A model generated the notes under the pieces. That model ran no database searches. It saw only the letters and a list, made by a program, of their open reading frames with translations, and was not told where the DNA came from. Of a stretch of 64,000 nucleotides of DNA, positions 51,547 to 61,171 are shown piece by piece (position 1 is the stretch's first letter; every line of letters begins with the position of its first letter). A program made the position numbers and the translations under genes. Source of the DNA: Flavobacteriales bacterium (GTDB lineage: Bacteria; Bacteroidota; Bacteroidia; Flavobacteriales_F; PHOS-HE28); NCBI GenBank assembly GCA_013360395.1, contig JABWBQ010000005.1, positions 1 through 64,000 on the forward strand. Reading direction: 5' to 3'.

Positions 51547-51748
51547 GGGGCGTGCCCCGGCTCATCCCTTCGCTTCGCAGAGCCTTCGCTCGGGAGCAGC
51601 CGGGTCGCGTGCTCCGCTTTAGCTGCTTCGTGCCCGCCGGCATCCACGGCGCTGCGGGGTCTGCTCGTTCCGCGCAGCCTCCTCGCTGCACGTGGCTGCA
51701 CGGCGGCCCCATCAGCAGGCTGCCGCTGCGCCCGCTCACGCGCGGTCC
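51547..51748 (+). repeat. dispersed ~200-bp intergenic repeat, copy 2
   Basis: It begins GGGCGTGCCCCGGCTCATCC, holds the core GGGTCGCGTGCTCCGCTTTAG near 51603, and ends CGCTGCGCCCGCTCACGCG. The tail continues TCCTCATCCCCATCCATCGG, which is also present in the partial copy 61941-61995. It ends about 80 bp upstream of operator E. Copies 1 and 3 share both ends. Confidence 0.75.
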
Positions 51749-51829
51749 TCATCCCCATCCATCGGGCCGTGCGCGATGGCAGGCACGATCCGCATCCACC
51801 AACCCCCGCATACCGCCGCGCAAGAAGCG

Positions 51830-51892
51830 GTGAAATGGTGCATTCTTCCCGTGATCCGGCGAGGTCGCCGCGCAAGGGCCCCGGGACCTTTG
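51830..51892 (+). promoter_or_regulatory. operator E and -7 box, upstream of the efflux operon
   Basis: Half-site 1 begins GTGAAATGGTGCA (from 51830) and half-site 2 begins GTGATCCGG (from 51851), 21 bp apart; this is the most degenerate of the five. The -7-like GGGACCTTTG has TTTG at 51889-51892, 38 bp after half-site 2. The gene starts at 51941. Confidence 0.6.
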
Positions 51893-51940
51893 CATCACGG
51901 AACCAGCCACCACTGCGGGTTTCCTCACAACACGATCACC

Positions 51941-53368
51941 ATGGGACCGATCACGACAATGGCATCAACACATTTCCGGATGAGGTGTCTTCAACTACCC
52001 GTCGCCGTGTTCCTTCTTTCCCTGCTGCCGGCACAAGCCCAGGTGCTGGGCATGAAGGAGGCCGTGGAGCAAGCGGTGCAACACTACGGCACCATCCGTT
52101 CGAAACAGGACTACGCCGATGCCGCACAAGCAAGGGTGGACCTGGCCAAGCGCGACTACCTGCCCAACGTGAACATCTCGGGCCAGCAGGTCTATGGCAC
52201 GGCGAACGGGCAGCTCGGCCCCATGTATGGCCTTGGCGGGCTGGGTGTGGCCTCTTCGGGCCTGCCTACCGCCGAGCAGAGCTGGGATGCGGCCTATGGT
52301 GCGCTGTACGTGGCCAACATCAACTGGGAGTTCTTCGCCTTCGGCAGGAACCGGCGGCGCATCGCCGTGGCCGGTGCGGAGGCCGGGCAACTGGACCGGG
52401 ATCTTGGGCAGGAGGTGTTCGCGCACGAGGTGAAGGTCGCCGATGCCTATTTGAACCTGCTGGCGGGCCAGCGGCTTACCCTTTCCCAGCAACGGAACCT
52501 GGAACGTGTGCTCGCGGTGCGCGACAACATCGTGGTGCGGGCCCGCTCGGGCATGCTGCCGGGTGTGGATTCCACCATGGCCGATGCCGAGGTGTCCAAT
52601 GCCCGCATCGTGCTGAACAAGTACAGGGCCGAGGTGCGGGTGAGGGCCAACCACCTGGCCCAGCTGATGGGCACCACGGGTGCGGCCTTCGGGCTGGACA
52701 GCACCTTCCTGTTCCGCGAGCCCGCCGGGATCGACCGGATCGTGACCACTGCGGACAGCGCGGAACACCCGCTGCGGCGGTATTTCCGGAGCCGCATTGA
52801 CCACAGCGCGCAGCTGGAGCGGCTGTACCGCAACGAGGCCCTGCCCGCGTTCTCGCTGTTCGGCATCTACCAGACGCGGGCCTCCGGCATCGGCCCGCAC
52901 TATGCCACCGATCCGGGCGACCTCACCATGGACTACGCCCGGGGCGTCACGCCCACGCGTGCCAACTACCTCCTTGGCGTCGGCCTCGTTTGGAACCTGA
53001 CCTCCCTCCCGCGCACCAGCAAGCGCACGGCCTCGCAGCAACTGATCACCGCAGGCTTGGAGGAGGAGTACAAGGCCATCGACACCGAGCTGAGGACCCG
53101 GGATGATGCCGCGAACGCGAAACTCATCCTGGCCCTGGCCAACTACCGGGAGGCACCGGAGCAGGTACGGGCCTCCAACTTGGCCTATGCCCAACAGCTG
53201 GCCTTGTACAACAACGGCCTGGCCGACCTCACCGATGTGATCACGGCCCAGTACGCGCTGAACCGGTCGGAGACCGACGCGGACATCGCGGCCGTGGACC
53301 TGTGGCGCAGCCTGCTGCTGAAAGCCGCTGCCGTGGGCGACTTCGGCCTGTTCATCGACCAATTCTAA
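51941..53368 (+). CDS. outer-membrane efflux protein, TolC type
   Basis: About 475 aa from the ATG at 51941; starts at 51959 and 51980 are also possible and give a cleaner signal peptide (QLPVAVFLLSLLPAQAQV). It forms the two helical hairpin repeats of a TolC channel: EAVEQAVQHYGTIRSKQDYA and ARVDLAKRDYLPNVNISGQQ in the first, ASQQLITAGLEEEYKAIDTE and NNGLADLTDVITAQYALNRS in the second. It is the outer-membrane duct for the following RND pump. It is the first gene of the second efflux operon, 12 bp before the pump gene, under operator E. Confidence 0.88.
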   Translation: MGPITTMASTHFRMRCLQLPVAVFLLSLLPAQAQVLGMKEAVEQAVQHYGTIRSKQDYADAAQARVDLAKRDYLPNVNISGQQVYGTANGQLGPMYGLGGLGVASSGLPTAEQSWDAAYGALYVANINWEFFAFGRNRRRIAVAGAEAGQLDRDLGQEVFAHEVKVADAYLNLLAGQRLTLSQQRNLERVLAVRDNIVVRARSGMLPGVDSTMADAEVSNARIVLNKYRAEVRVRANHLAQLMGTTGAAFGLDSTFLFREPAGIDRIVTTADSAEHPLRRYFRSRIDHSAQLERLYRNEALPAFSLFGIYQTRASGIGPHYATDPGDLTMDYARGVTPTRANYLLGVGLVWNLTSLPRTSKRTASQQLITAGLEEEYKAIDTELRTRDDAANAKLILALANYREAPEQVRASNLAYAQQLALYNNGLADLTDVITAQYALNRSETDADIAAVDLWRSLLLKAAAVGDFGLFIDQF

Positions 53369-53380
53369 CGCACTCGTACG

Positions 53381-56300
53381 ATGAAGCTCATCCGTTTCGC
53401 ATTGCTCAAGCCGGTCAGCATCATCGTGCTGGTCGCCACCCTCGTGTTCTTCGGCATCCGCGCGGTCAACAGCGTCAAGATCGACATCCTGCCGCAGATG
53501 AACCTGCCGGTGATCTACCTGGCCCACCCCTTCGGCGGCTACACGCCGGACCAGATGGAGGCCTACTTCGGCAAGGCCTACGTGGGCGTCTTCATCATGG
53601 TGAACGGGGTGAAGTCCATCGAGTCGAAGAACATCCAGGGCCTCACCTTGATGAAGCTGACCTTCTACGAAGGCACGGACATGGCGCAGGCCGCGGCGGA
53701 GGTGTCGGCATTCTCCAACCGCATGCAGGTGGCCTTCCCGCCAGGCTCCGCGCCGCCGTTCATCGTGCGGTTCGACGCATCCTCGTTGCCGGTGGGGCAG
53801 CTGGTGCTGAGCAGCGACACCCGCTCCAACAACGAGATGCAGGACCTGGCCAACACCGTGGTGCGCTCCAGCTTCACCGCCATCCCGGGCCTGCTGTCCT
53901 CACCGCCCTTCGGCGGCAGCCCGCGCACCATCGAGGTGAACGTGGACCCCGACAAGCTGCGTGCGCACAGCCTCACCATCGACCAGGTGGTGGAGGCCAT
54001 CCAGATCAACAACCGGACCGCCCCTCCGGGCGGGGTGCGCTTCGGCGACCTCAACTACCTCACGCCCACCAACAACACCCTGCGGGAAGTGAGGGAGTTC
54101 GAACGGATACCGCTTTTCAAGGGCGAGGTGAACAACCTGACCGTGGGCGATGTGGCCACCGTGAAGGACGGTGCCGACCTGGTGCAGGGCTATGCGCTGG
54201 TGAACGGGAAGCGCTCGGTGTACCTGAGCGTGGCCCGTTCGGCGGATGCCTCCACCTGGGAGGTGGTGAAGCAGCTGAAGGCGAACCTGCCCCGCATCCA
54301 GAGCATGTTGCCCCCGGACGTAAGGCTCACCTACGAGTTCGACCAGTCGGTGTACGTGCTCAATGCGGTGAAGAGCCTGGTCACCGAAGGCGCCATCGGG
54401 GCTTTCCTCACCGGGCTGATGGTGGTGCTGTTCCTGGGCGACCGCCGCGCGGCCCTGATCGTGGTGCTCACCATCCCCATCTCCGTGATCGCCAGCGTGC
54501 TTTTCCTGCAGCTCTTCGGGCAGACCATCAACCTGATGACCTTGAGCGGCCTGGCCCTGTCCATCGGCATCCTGGTGGACGAGAGCACCGTGACCATCGA
54601 GAACATCCACCAGCACCTGGAGCGGGGAAAGCCCAAGGCCCGCGCCATCTGGGATGCATGCAAGGAGATCGCCCTGCCCAAGCTGCTCATCCTGCTCAGC
54701 ATACTCGCCGTGTTCGTGCCCGCCCTCACCATGGACGGGATCCCCGGCGCGCTGTTCCTCCCCTTGTCGCTGGCCATCGGTTTCGCCATGGTCACCTCCT
54801 TCCTCCTGTCCCAAACGTTCGTGCCCGTCATGGCCAACTGGACCATGCAGGCGCAGCATGGCCGCAAGGAGGCCGGCGCGCCTTCCCGGTTCCAACGGTT
54901 CAAGACGCGGTTCCTGGGCTTCCTGGGCAAGGCCATGCCCGTGCGCAAGGCGGTCTCCATCGGCTACCTGGCCGGTGCCACGCTCCTGGCCGTGCTGGCC
55001 GTCACCACCATCGGCCGCGATGTGTTCCCGAAGGTGAACTCCGGCCAGTTCCAGTTGCGCATGCGCGCCCCGGACGGCACGCGCATGGAGCGCACGGAGA
55101 AGATGGCCTTGCAGGTGCTGGACGAGGTGGAGGGGCTGGCCGGGAAGGAGCACGTCAGCATCACCTCCGCGTATGTGGGCATGCACCCCGCGCAGTACTC
55201 CGTCTCGCCCATCTACCTGTTCATGGCCGGCCCGCATGAGGCGGTGTTCCAAGTGGCGCTGAAGGACCTGGAGGTGGACATGGACGCCTTCAAGGATGAA
55301 CTGCGGGCAAGGGTCGGCGCGCAACTGCCCGAGGTGCGGCTGTCGTTCGAGCCGATCGAGCTCACGGACCGCATCCTCAGCCAAGGTGCCACCACGCCGA
55401 TCGAGGTGCGGGTGAGCGGCAAGGACAAGCGGCAGAACGCGGCGTACGCGCAACGGCTGGCGGACAGCCTGGCCACCATCCCGTACATGCGCGATGTGCA
55501 GATCGCCCAGTCGTTCAACTATCCGGCGCTGGACATCGACATCGACCGCACACGGGCGGCCCAGCTCGGCGTGGACATGAACGATGTGAGCCGCTCGCTG
55601 GTGGCCTCCACCTCCTCGTCGCGGTACACGGAGAAGAACATGTGGGTGGATGAGCGTTCCGGGCAGGCCTACAACGTCCAGGTGCAGGTGCCCACGGGCC
55701 GCATGAGGGACCTTGCTGAACTGGAACAGGTGCCCTTGCGGGAGAACGCCACGCGGCCCATGCTGAGCGATGTGGCACGGGTTACGCGCACCACCACCAA
55801 CGGGGAGAACGACAACATGGGCACCATGCCCTACCTGTCGGTCACCGCCAACATCGACCACAAGGACCTGGGGCATGCCTCGCGCGATGTGCAAGAGGCG
55901 ATCGGGCGCCTGGGCGAGCTGCCGCGCGGCCTGTTCATCGACCAGGTGGGCCTGGGCACCGTGCTGGATGAAACACTGACCAGCCTGGAGGGCGGGCTGT
56001 TCGTGGCCATCGTGGTGATCTTCCTGATGCTTGCGGCCAACTTCCAGTCCTTCCGGGTGCCGCTCGTCGTCCTTGCCGCCGTGCCGGCCGTGGTGCTGGG
56101 CGCGCTGTTGCTGTTGCTGCTCACCGGATCCACGCTGAACCTGCAGTCGTACATGGGCATCATCATGTCGGTGGGTGTCTCCATCGCGAACGCGGTGCTG
56201 CTGGTCACCAATGCGGAGCAGATCCGCCTGGAGAAGGGCCTTGCGCCACAAGCGGCGATGGAGGCCGCCGGGCTGCGGGTGCGCCCGATCATCATGACCA

Positions 56301-56530
56301 CGGTGGCCATGGTGGTGGGGATGCTGCCCATGGCGATCGGCCACGGCGAAGGAGGCGAGCAGGTGGCCCCGCTGGGGCGTGCCGTCATCGGCGGGCTGCT
56401 CTTTTCCACTTGCGCGGTGCTGCTGGTGCTTCCCCTGCTGTACACCTGGGTGCAGGGCAAGGCCACGCTCCGTTCCGTTTCGCTGCACCCGGATGATGAA
56501 CGCAGCATGCATTACGACCCGATCCACTAA
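53381..56530 (+). CDS. RND efflux pump
   Basis: A 1049-aa pump with two sets of membrane helices and large periplasmic loops. The TM4 block reads GILVDESTVTIENIHQHLER (Asp-Glu), and the TM10-equivalent block reads VGVSIANAVLLVTNAEQ, without the lysine seen in the first pump. Other marks are NQLVLS-type periplasmic repeats and LPRGLFIDQVGLGTVLDETL. The proton-relay region therefore differs from AcrB and from 31813-35055. It probably works with the upstream channel and downstream adaptor to export lipophilic compounds. It ends 10 bp before the adaptor gene. Confidence 0.9.
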   Translation: MKLIRFALLKPVSIIVLVATLVFFGIRAVNSVKIDILPQMNLPVIYLAHPFGGYTPDQMEAYFGKAYVGVFIMVNGVKSIESKNIQGLTLMKLTFYEGTDMAQAAAEVSAFSNRMQVAFPPGSAPPFIVRFDASSLPVGQLVLSSDTRSNNEMQDLANTVVRSSFTAIPGLLSSPPFGGSPRTIEVNVDPDKLRAHSLTIDQVVEAIQINNRTAPPGGVRFGDLNYLTPTNNTLREVREFERIPLFKGEVNNLTVGDVATVKDGADLVQGYALVNGKRSVYLSVARSADASTWEVVKQLKANLPRIQSMLPPDVRLTYEFDQSVYVLNAVKSLVTEGAIGAFLTGLMVVLFLGDRRAALIVVLTIPISVIASVLFLQLFGQTINLMTLSGLALSIGILVDESTVTIENIHQHLERGKPKARAIWDACKEIALPKLLILLSILAVFVPALTMDGIPGALFLPLSLAIGFAMVTSFLLSQTFVPVMANWTMQAQHGRKEAGAPSRFQRFKTRFLGFLGKAMPVRKAVSIGYLAGATLLAVLAVTTIGRDVFPKVNSGQFQLRMRAPDGTRMERTEKMALQVLDEVEGLAGKEHVSITSAYVGMHPAQYSVSPIYLFMAGPHEAVFQVALKDLEVDMDAFKDELRARVGAQLPEVRLSFEPIELTDRILSQGATTPIEVRVSGKDKRQNAAYAQRLADSLATIPYMRDVQIAQSFNYPALDIDIDRTRAAQLGVDMNDVSRSLVASTSSSRYTEKNMWVDERSGQAYNVQVQVPTGRMRDLAELEQVPLRENATRPMLSDVARVTRTTTNGENDNMGTMPYLSVTANIDHKDLGHASRDVQEAIGRLGELPRGLFIDQVGLGTVLDETLTSLEGGLFVAIVVIFLMLAANFQSFRVPLVVLAAVPAVVLGALLLLLLTGSTLNLQSYMGIIMSVGVSIANAVLLVTNAEQIRLEKGLAPQAAMEAAGLRVRPIIMTTVAMVVGMLPMAIGHGEGGEQVAPLGRAVIGGLLFSTCAVLLVLPLLYTWVQGKATLRSVSLHPDDERSMHYDPIH

Positions 56531-56540
56531 CCGAACGACG

Positions 56541-57635
56541 ATGAAACAGCTTTGGGCATTGATGATCATGGGCGCCGCAGCCCTGCTCCCTTCCTGCACG
56601 GACAGCAAGGCGAGCGAAGTGGAGGGCCGGACCGAAAGCGGGCCGGCGACCACGGCGACATTCACCTTGCAGCAGGACACCCTTTCCACCACGGTGCTGC
56701 TGCCTGCGGAACTGAGCGGATACCGCCGGGTGGACCTGCACGCCAAGGTGGCCGGTTACGTGCGATCGCTGCACGTGGACATCGGCTCCCGCGTGCAGCA
56801 GGGGCAATTGCTCGCCACCCTGGAGGCCCCCGAGATACACGCGCGAATGGCCGCCGCGCTCTCCAGGATGAAGTCCCAGGAGGCGGTCCATACCGCGTCG
56901 CAAAGCACCTACGACCGCCTGCTGGAGACCAGCAAGGTGGAAGGCACCATTTCACCGAACGACCTGGACCAGGCCCTGGCCCGGAAGAACGCCGACCAGG
57001 CCCGCTTGGAAGCCAGCCAGGCGGACTACCATGAGGTCGCGAACATGAGCGGTTACCTGGAGATCCGCGCACCCTTCAGCGGCACCATCACCGGGCGCAA
57101 CGTGAACGAAGGGGCTTACGTGGGCGGCAGCAACAACACACCAATGCTGACGCTGCAAGAGACCGGGCGCCTCAGGTTGACCGTGGCTGTGCCCGAGGCC
57201 TACACCGCCTACCTCGGGATCGGCGATGAGCTCAGCTTCACGGTGAACGCCCGCGAAGGAGAGACGTTCAGCGGCAAGGTGGGCCGGATGTCCGGCGCGC
57301 TGGACAGCCGGCTGCGCGCCGAGCAGGTGGAGGCGGACGTGGACAACCGGGGAGGGGAACTGATGCCCGGCATGATCGGCCAGGTGAGGCTGTCGGTCGC
57401 CAGTGGACCAACGGCCTTCGTTGTGCCCCGATCGGCGGTGATGACCACTTCCGAGGGCGACTTCGTGATCAAGGTGGCGGGAGGCAAGGCCTTGTGGACC
57501 GCCGTGCGCACGGGACTGGGGTCGGCGGACCGCATCCAGGTCTTCAGCGCGGAACTGCACCCCAACGATGCCTTGGTGCTGCATGCCGGTGAAGGCATTC
57601 GCGAGGGCGGCGCGCTGACCGCGGGACCACGATGA
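56541..57635 (+). CDS. RND efflux periplasmic adaptor lipoprotein
   Basis: About 364 aa from the ATG at 56541 (MKQLWALMIMGAAALLPSCT, lipobox LPSC). HlyD order is visible: first lipoyl half VDIGSRVQQGQLLATL, a short helical hairpin (AQARLEASQADYHEVANMS, a possible coiled coil), second lipoyl half YLEIRAPFSGTITGRN, then beta-barrel (LRLTVAVPEAYTAYLGIGDE) and a membrane-proximal part. It links the pump and TolC channel. It is third in the order channel-pump-adaptor, unlike the first operon (adaptor-pump-channel). Confidence 0.88.
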   Translation: MKQLWALMIMGAAALLPSCTDSKASEVEGRTESGPATTATFTLQQDTLSTTVLLPAELSGYRRVDLHAKVAGYVRSLHVDIGSRVQQGQLLATLEAPEIHARMAAALSRMKSQEAVHTASQSTYDRLLETSKVEGTISPNDLDQALARKNADQARLEASQADYHEVANMSGYLEIRAPFSGTITGRNVNEGAYVGGSNNTPMLTLQETGRLRLTVAVPEAYTAYLGIGDELSFTVNAREGETFSGKVGRMSGALDSRLRAEQVEADVDNRGGELMPGMIGQVRLSVASGPTAFVVPRSAVMTTSEGDFVIKVAGGKALWTAVRTGLGSADRIQVFSAELHPNDALVLHAGEGIREGGALTAGPR

Positions 57636-57642
57636 ACCCGGC

Positions 57643-58893
57643 ATGAGAAAACACACAACGGACATGAACTTGACGAAGGAATTTGAACAGCCGGCGGGCA
57701 TTGCGCTGGACCGGCCGTTGAACCACCCCGGCGGGGGGACTACCGCACCGGGAACCACTGCCTGGGGCGCCATTGCGGCGTTGACCTTCAGCATCGTGGT
57801 GCTGCTGGTGGCCGAGTTGCTGCCGGCGAGCATCCTCACACCCATGGCCGAGGGCCTGGGCATCTCGCAGGGACTTGCGGGTCAAACCTTGACCGTGACG
57901 GCCATCGCCGCCATCTTCTCCAGCCTGTTGCTCACGCGCGTGGCACGTGGCATCGACCGCCGCCAGGTGATCCTGGGTTTCATGGTGCTGATGGTCGCCT
58001 CGAACCTGCTGGTCGCACTCGCACCGAACTTCACCCTGCTGCTCTTCGGGAGGCTCCTGCTCGGACTCGCCCTCGGTGGCCTCTGGGCCATCGCCACCTC
58101 CGTTACCATGCGCCTGGCACCGGAACCCATGGTGCCGCGTGCCTTGTCCGTGGTGTTCGGCGGCATCTCCGTCGCCATGGTGATCGCGGCGCCGCTGGGC
58201 AGCTACTTCGGTGCTATGGTCGGCTGGCGCGGCGTGTTCGGTGCCACGGCGGTGCTCAGCCTGCTGGGCGGCATCTGGCTCTACGCGGCCATGCCCGCGC
58301 TGCCCGCGGAACGGGAGGGGCGTGGCCGGGGCATCCTGGCGGTGGCCCAACGTCCGGGCATGAAGGTCGCCTTGCTCGCCATGATGTTCGTCTTCGCCGG
58401 CCAGTTCACCTTCTTCAGTTACATGCGCCCGTTCTTCGAGCAGGTCACCGGCCTGGGGGTCGCAGCCATTTCCGGGGTCTTCCTGCTCTTCGGGGTCGCC
58501 AACTTCATCGGCACCGTGGTGTGTCCGCCCCTGCTCAGGGTGCGGCTGAAGGCCACGTTGGCGGTGGGGCCCGCGTTGATCGGGCTGTTCGCGCTCATCC
58601 TCGCATCGGCGGGGTACGCCCCCTGGATCGCCGCGGTCATGATCGCCCTGTGGGGCGTGGTCTTCGGCTCGGTTCCCGTGGGCTGGTCCACCTGGATCGC
58701 GCGCAACCTGCCGGATGATGTGGAGAACGCGGGTGGCTTGCAAGTGGCCGTCATCCAATTGGCCAACGCGGCCGGTGCGGCCTGGGGCGGCTACCTGTTG
58801 GAAGCGGGCGGGGCCACCATGCCGCTCTTCGCCGCCGCGGCGCTGATGCTGGCGGCCGCGTTCGTTTCCGCGGTCCGGCTGCGAACCCGCTGA
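57643..58893 (+). CDS. MFS transporter (drug-efflux-like, DHA1 type)
   Basis: A 416-aa protein with about 12 membrane helices; the cytoplasmic leader starts at 57643 or 57664. It carries RGIDRRQVILGFMVLMVASN (motif A-like) after TM2, FGRLLLGLALGGLWAIATSV, RALSVVFGGISVAMVIAAPL (antiporter motif-like) and the second bundle from PGMKVALLAMMFVFAGQFTF. It fits the arabinose- and drug-efflux DHA1 subgroup. It starts 7 bp after the adaptor stop, so it is the last gene of the efflux operon under operator E. Confidence 0.85.
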   Translation: MRKHTTDMNLTKEFEQPAGIALDRPLNHPGGGTTAPGTTAWGAIAALTFSIVVLLVAELLPASILTPMAEGLGISQGLAGQTLTVTAIAAIFSSLLLTRVARGIDRRQVILGFMVLMVASNLLVALAPNFTLLLFGRLLLGLALGGLWAIATSVTMRLAPEPMVPRALSVVFGGISVAMVIAAPLGSYFGAMVGWRGVFGATAVLSLLGGIWLYAAMPALPAEREGRGRGILAVAQRPGMKVALLAMMFVFAGQFTFFSYMRPFFEQVTGLGVAAISGVFLLFGVANFIGTVVCPPLLRVRLKATLAVGPALIGLFALILASAGYAPWIAAVMIALWGVVFGSVPVGWSTWIARNLPDDVENAGGLQVAVIQLANAAGAAWGGYLLEAGGATMPLFAAAALMLAAAFVSAVRLRTR

Positions 58894-58913
58894 TGGGAAT
58901 GCCCCCACCATCC

Positions 58914-58977
58914 GTGATCGTGTTACAAAGCCAGGTGATCCACGCACCATGTCGCCTGGCGACCACGGCCAGCTTTG
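58914..58977 (+). promoter_or_regulatory. operator B and -7 box, upstream of the zinc alcohol dehydrogenase
   Basis: Half-site 1 GTGATCGTGTTAC (58914-58926) and half-site 2 GTGATCCACGCAC (58935-58947), 21 bp apart, with TTTG at 58974-58977, 39 bp after half-site 2. The gene starts at 59119. The leader of about 130 nt contains a short frame (…DILGRPDGLYKKPGHTM, ending at a TGA) that may be an old gene remnant. Confidence 0.7.
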
Positions 58978-59118
58978 TGATGTGAGGTCGGTGATAATGA
59001 GAGCACATCGGGGCGAAGGAATGGAAGTAGAAGGTGTATGGGCCCGATATCCTCGGCCGCCCCGACGGACTGTACAAGAAGCCGGGCCATACCATGTGAA
59101 CCCCGAACGAACAACACC

Positions 59119-60135
59119 ATGAAAGCAACCATCCTGTATGGACCCGGGGATGTGCGCGTCGAGGAACGCGACCTTCCCCGCATCGAGCAACCGACGGATG
59201 CGGTGATCCGCATTTCGGCCACCTGCGTATGCGGATCGGACCTATGGCCGTACCGCGGCCTGCAAGCGATCAACGGCCCCACGCCCATGGGCCACGAATA
59301 CTGCGGTATCGTGGAGGAAGTGGGTAGCGCCGTACGTACGGTGAAGCCCGGTCAGTTCGTCATCGGTTCGTTCTTCGCCTCGGACAACACCTGCCCGCAT
59401 TGCCACGTGGGCTACCAGACCTCCTGCCAGCAGCGCGAGTTCATCTCCACCGCGCAGGCGCCGGTGCTGCGGGTGCCCATGGCCGACGGCACGTTGGTGG
59501 CCACGCCCGATGTGCCGCCGGACGCCATGGTACCGAGCCTGCTCACCGTGTCCGATGTCATGGGCACGGGCTGGTTCGCGGCCGTGGCGGCCAATGTGAA
59601 GCCTGGTATGACCGTGGCCGTGGTCGGCGACGGGGCGGTGGGACTGCTCGGCGTGCTTTCCGCACAGCGGATGGGCGCGGAGCGCATCATCGCCATGAGC
59701 CGCCACGAGAAGCGGCAGCAACTGGCGCGCGCCTTCGGCGCCACCGACATCGTGAGCGAACGGGGCGATGAAGGCGTGGCGCGCATCATGGACATCACCA
59801 AGGGGATCGGCGCGGACGCGGTGCTGGAATGCGTGGGCACGCAACAGTCCATGATGCAGGCCATCCGATCCACGCGGCCGGGCGGCTCGGTGGGTTACGT
59901 CGGCGTTCCCCACGGGGTGGAGCTCAACGGCGAGGAGCTGTTCTTCAGCCATGTACGCCTGCATGGAGGTCCTGCTCCCGTGCGCCGTTTCCTGCCCGAG
60001 TTGATCGACCTGGTGTGGAACGGGAAGATCGACCCCGGAAAAGTGTTCGACCTCGAGCTGCCGCTGGACCAGGTGGCCGAGGGCTACCGCGCCATGGATG
60101 AACGCCGTGCGATCAAGGCGCTGCTTCGGCCATAA
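59119..60135 (+). CDS. zinc-dependent alcohol dehydrogenase (MDR family)
   Basis: About 338 aa from the ATG at 59119 (MKATILYGPGDVRVEERDLP). Catalytic zinc ligands are at CVCGSDLWPYRG (Cys) and GHEYCGIVEE (His-Glu). The structural-zinc loop reads DNTCPHCHVGYQTSCQQ. The NAD(P)-binding motif is AVVGDGAVGLLGVL, followed by SAQRMGAERIIAMSRHEKR. It oxidises alcohols or reduces aldehydes in the cytoplasm. Operator B is 142 bp upstream. Confidence 0.9.
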   Translation: MKATILYGPGDVRVEERDLPRIEQPTDAVIRISATCVCGSDLWPYRGLQAINGPTPMGHEYCGIVEEVGSAVRTVKPGQFVIGSFFASDNTCPHCHVGYQTSCQQREFISTAQAPVLRVPMADGTLVATPDVPPDAMVPSLLTVSDVMGTGWFAAVAANVKPGMTVAVVGDGAVGLLGVLSAQRMGAERIIAMSRHEKRQQLARAFGATDIVSERGDEGVARIMDITKGIGADAVLECVGTQQSMMQAIRSTRPGGSVGYVGVPHGVELNGEELFFSHVRLHGGPAPVRRFLPELIDLVWNGKIDPGKVFDLELPLDQVAEGYRAMDERRAIKALLRP

Positions 60136-60153
60136 CGGCCTCGCGTACCTTCC

Positions 60154-60217
60154 GTGAACGTGTTACGGATCCCCGTGATCCGCGTACGATGCACCCCGTC
60201 CGGCACCATCAATTTTG
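60154..60217 (+). promoter_or_regulatory. operator C and -7 box, upstream of aldo/keto reductase 60281
   Basis: Half-sites GTGAACGTGTTAC (60154-60166) and GTGATCCGCGTAC (60175-60187), 21 bp apart, with TTTG in CAATTTTGCAAC at 60214-60217, 39 bp after half-site 2. It lies only 18 bp after the previous gene's stop. Confidence 0.75.
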
Positions 60218-60280
60218 CAACATCCGGGCGGCACCGACAGCATGCCTGACCACCGCCCCGGCAACCGACCTACAAGCACC

Positions 60281-61171
60281 ATGAACACATCACCCCTCAT
60301 CGAACTGAACAACGGCGTCCGCATGCCCGCGCTGGGGCTGGGCGTCTTCCTTTCCACGCCGGAACAGACCGCCGATGCGGTGGCCACGGCCATCGCCAAC
60401 GGCTACCGGCTCATCGACACGGCGGCCGCTTACAACAACGAACGCCAGGTGGGCGAAGGCATCCGGCGCTCCGGCGTGAAGCGCGACGAACTCTTCATCA
60501 CCACCAAGCTATGGGTGGCCGACTACGGGCCGGAGACCGCGATGCGCGCCTTCGAGGCGAGCCTGCGACGGCTCGGCCTGGACCACATCGACCTGTACCT
60601 GTTGCATTGGCCGGTGCCCACGGATCTCGAGGGCACCGTGGCCTCGTACAAGGTGGCGGAGAAGCTGCTGCGCGACGGCCGTGTGCGCGCCATCGGCGTG
60701 TGCAATTTCCAGCCCAAGCACCTGGACGACCTGCTGGCCCGCACGGAGGTGGTGCCCGCGCTGAACCAGGTGGAGCTGCACCCGTACTTCACCGGGCCGG
60801 AGGTGCGTGCGGCGAACGAACGCCACGGCATCATCACGCAGTCGTGGTCGCCGATCGGTGGCGCGTACTACCGCCGCCACGCGTCCGACGCACCCACGGG
60901 ACCGCTGCAGGACCCCGTGATCACCGCGCTGGCCGCCAAGTACCGCAAGACGCCGGCACAGATCATCCTGCGCTGGCACCTGGACCACGGCTTCTCCGCC
61001 ATCCCCAAATCGGTGAACCCCGGCCGCATCGCCGAGAACTTCAACGTCTTCGACTTCGCGCTCACCCCCGCGGAGATCGCCGCGATCGATGCCCTGGACA
61101 CCGGCGTGCGTGCCGGTGGCGACCCGGAGAAATTCACCCGGAACTCATACCCCATCACCATCGATGCGTGA
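60281..61171 (+). CDS. aldo/keto reductase
   Basis: About 296 aa from the ATG at 60281 (MNTSPLIELNNGVRMPALGL), about 64 nt after the -7 box of operator C. The tetrad is clear: Asp and Tyr in IDTAAAYNNERQ, Lys in TTKLWV and His in LLHWPVPTD. The loop RGHIIT-like sequence and GRIAENFNVFDFALTPAEIA match short AKR5-type reductases. It reduces carbonyl compounds with NADPH. It has no signal leader, unlike the paralogue at 49902-50840. Confidence 0.9.
   Translation: MNTSPLIELNNGVRMPALGLGVFLSTPEQTADAVATAIANGYRLIDTAAAYNNERQVGEGIRRSGVKRDELFITTKLWVADYGPETAMRAFEASLRRLGLDHIDLYLLHWPVPTDLEGTVASYKVAEKLLRDGRVRAIGVCNFQPKHLDDLLARTEVVPALNQVELHPYFTGPEVRAANERHGIITQSWSPIGGAYYRRHASDAPTGPLQDPVITALAAKYRKTPAQIILRWHLDHGFSAIPKSVNPGRIAENFNVFDFALTPAEIAAIDALDTGVRAGGDPEKFTRNSYPITIDA

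Noticed and set aside
53900-56746. A 948-codon minus-strand frame under the second RND pump
   Set aside because: Same reason; the plus strand encodes a complete RND pump and adaptor start with family motifs.
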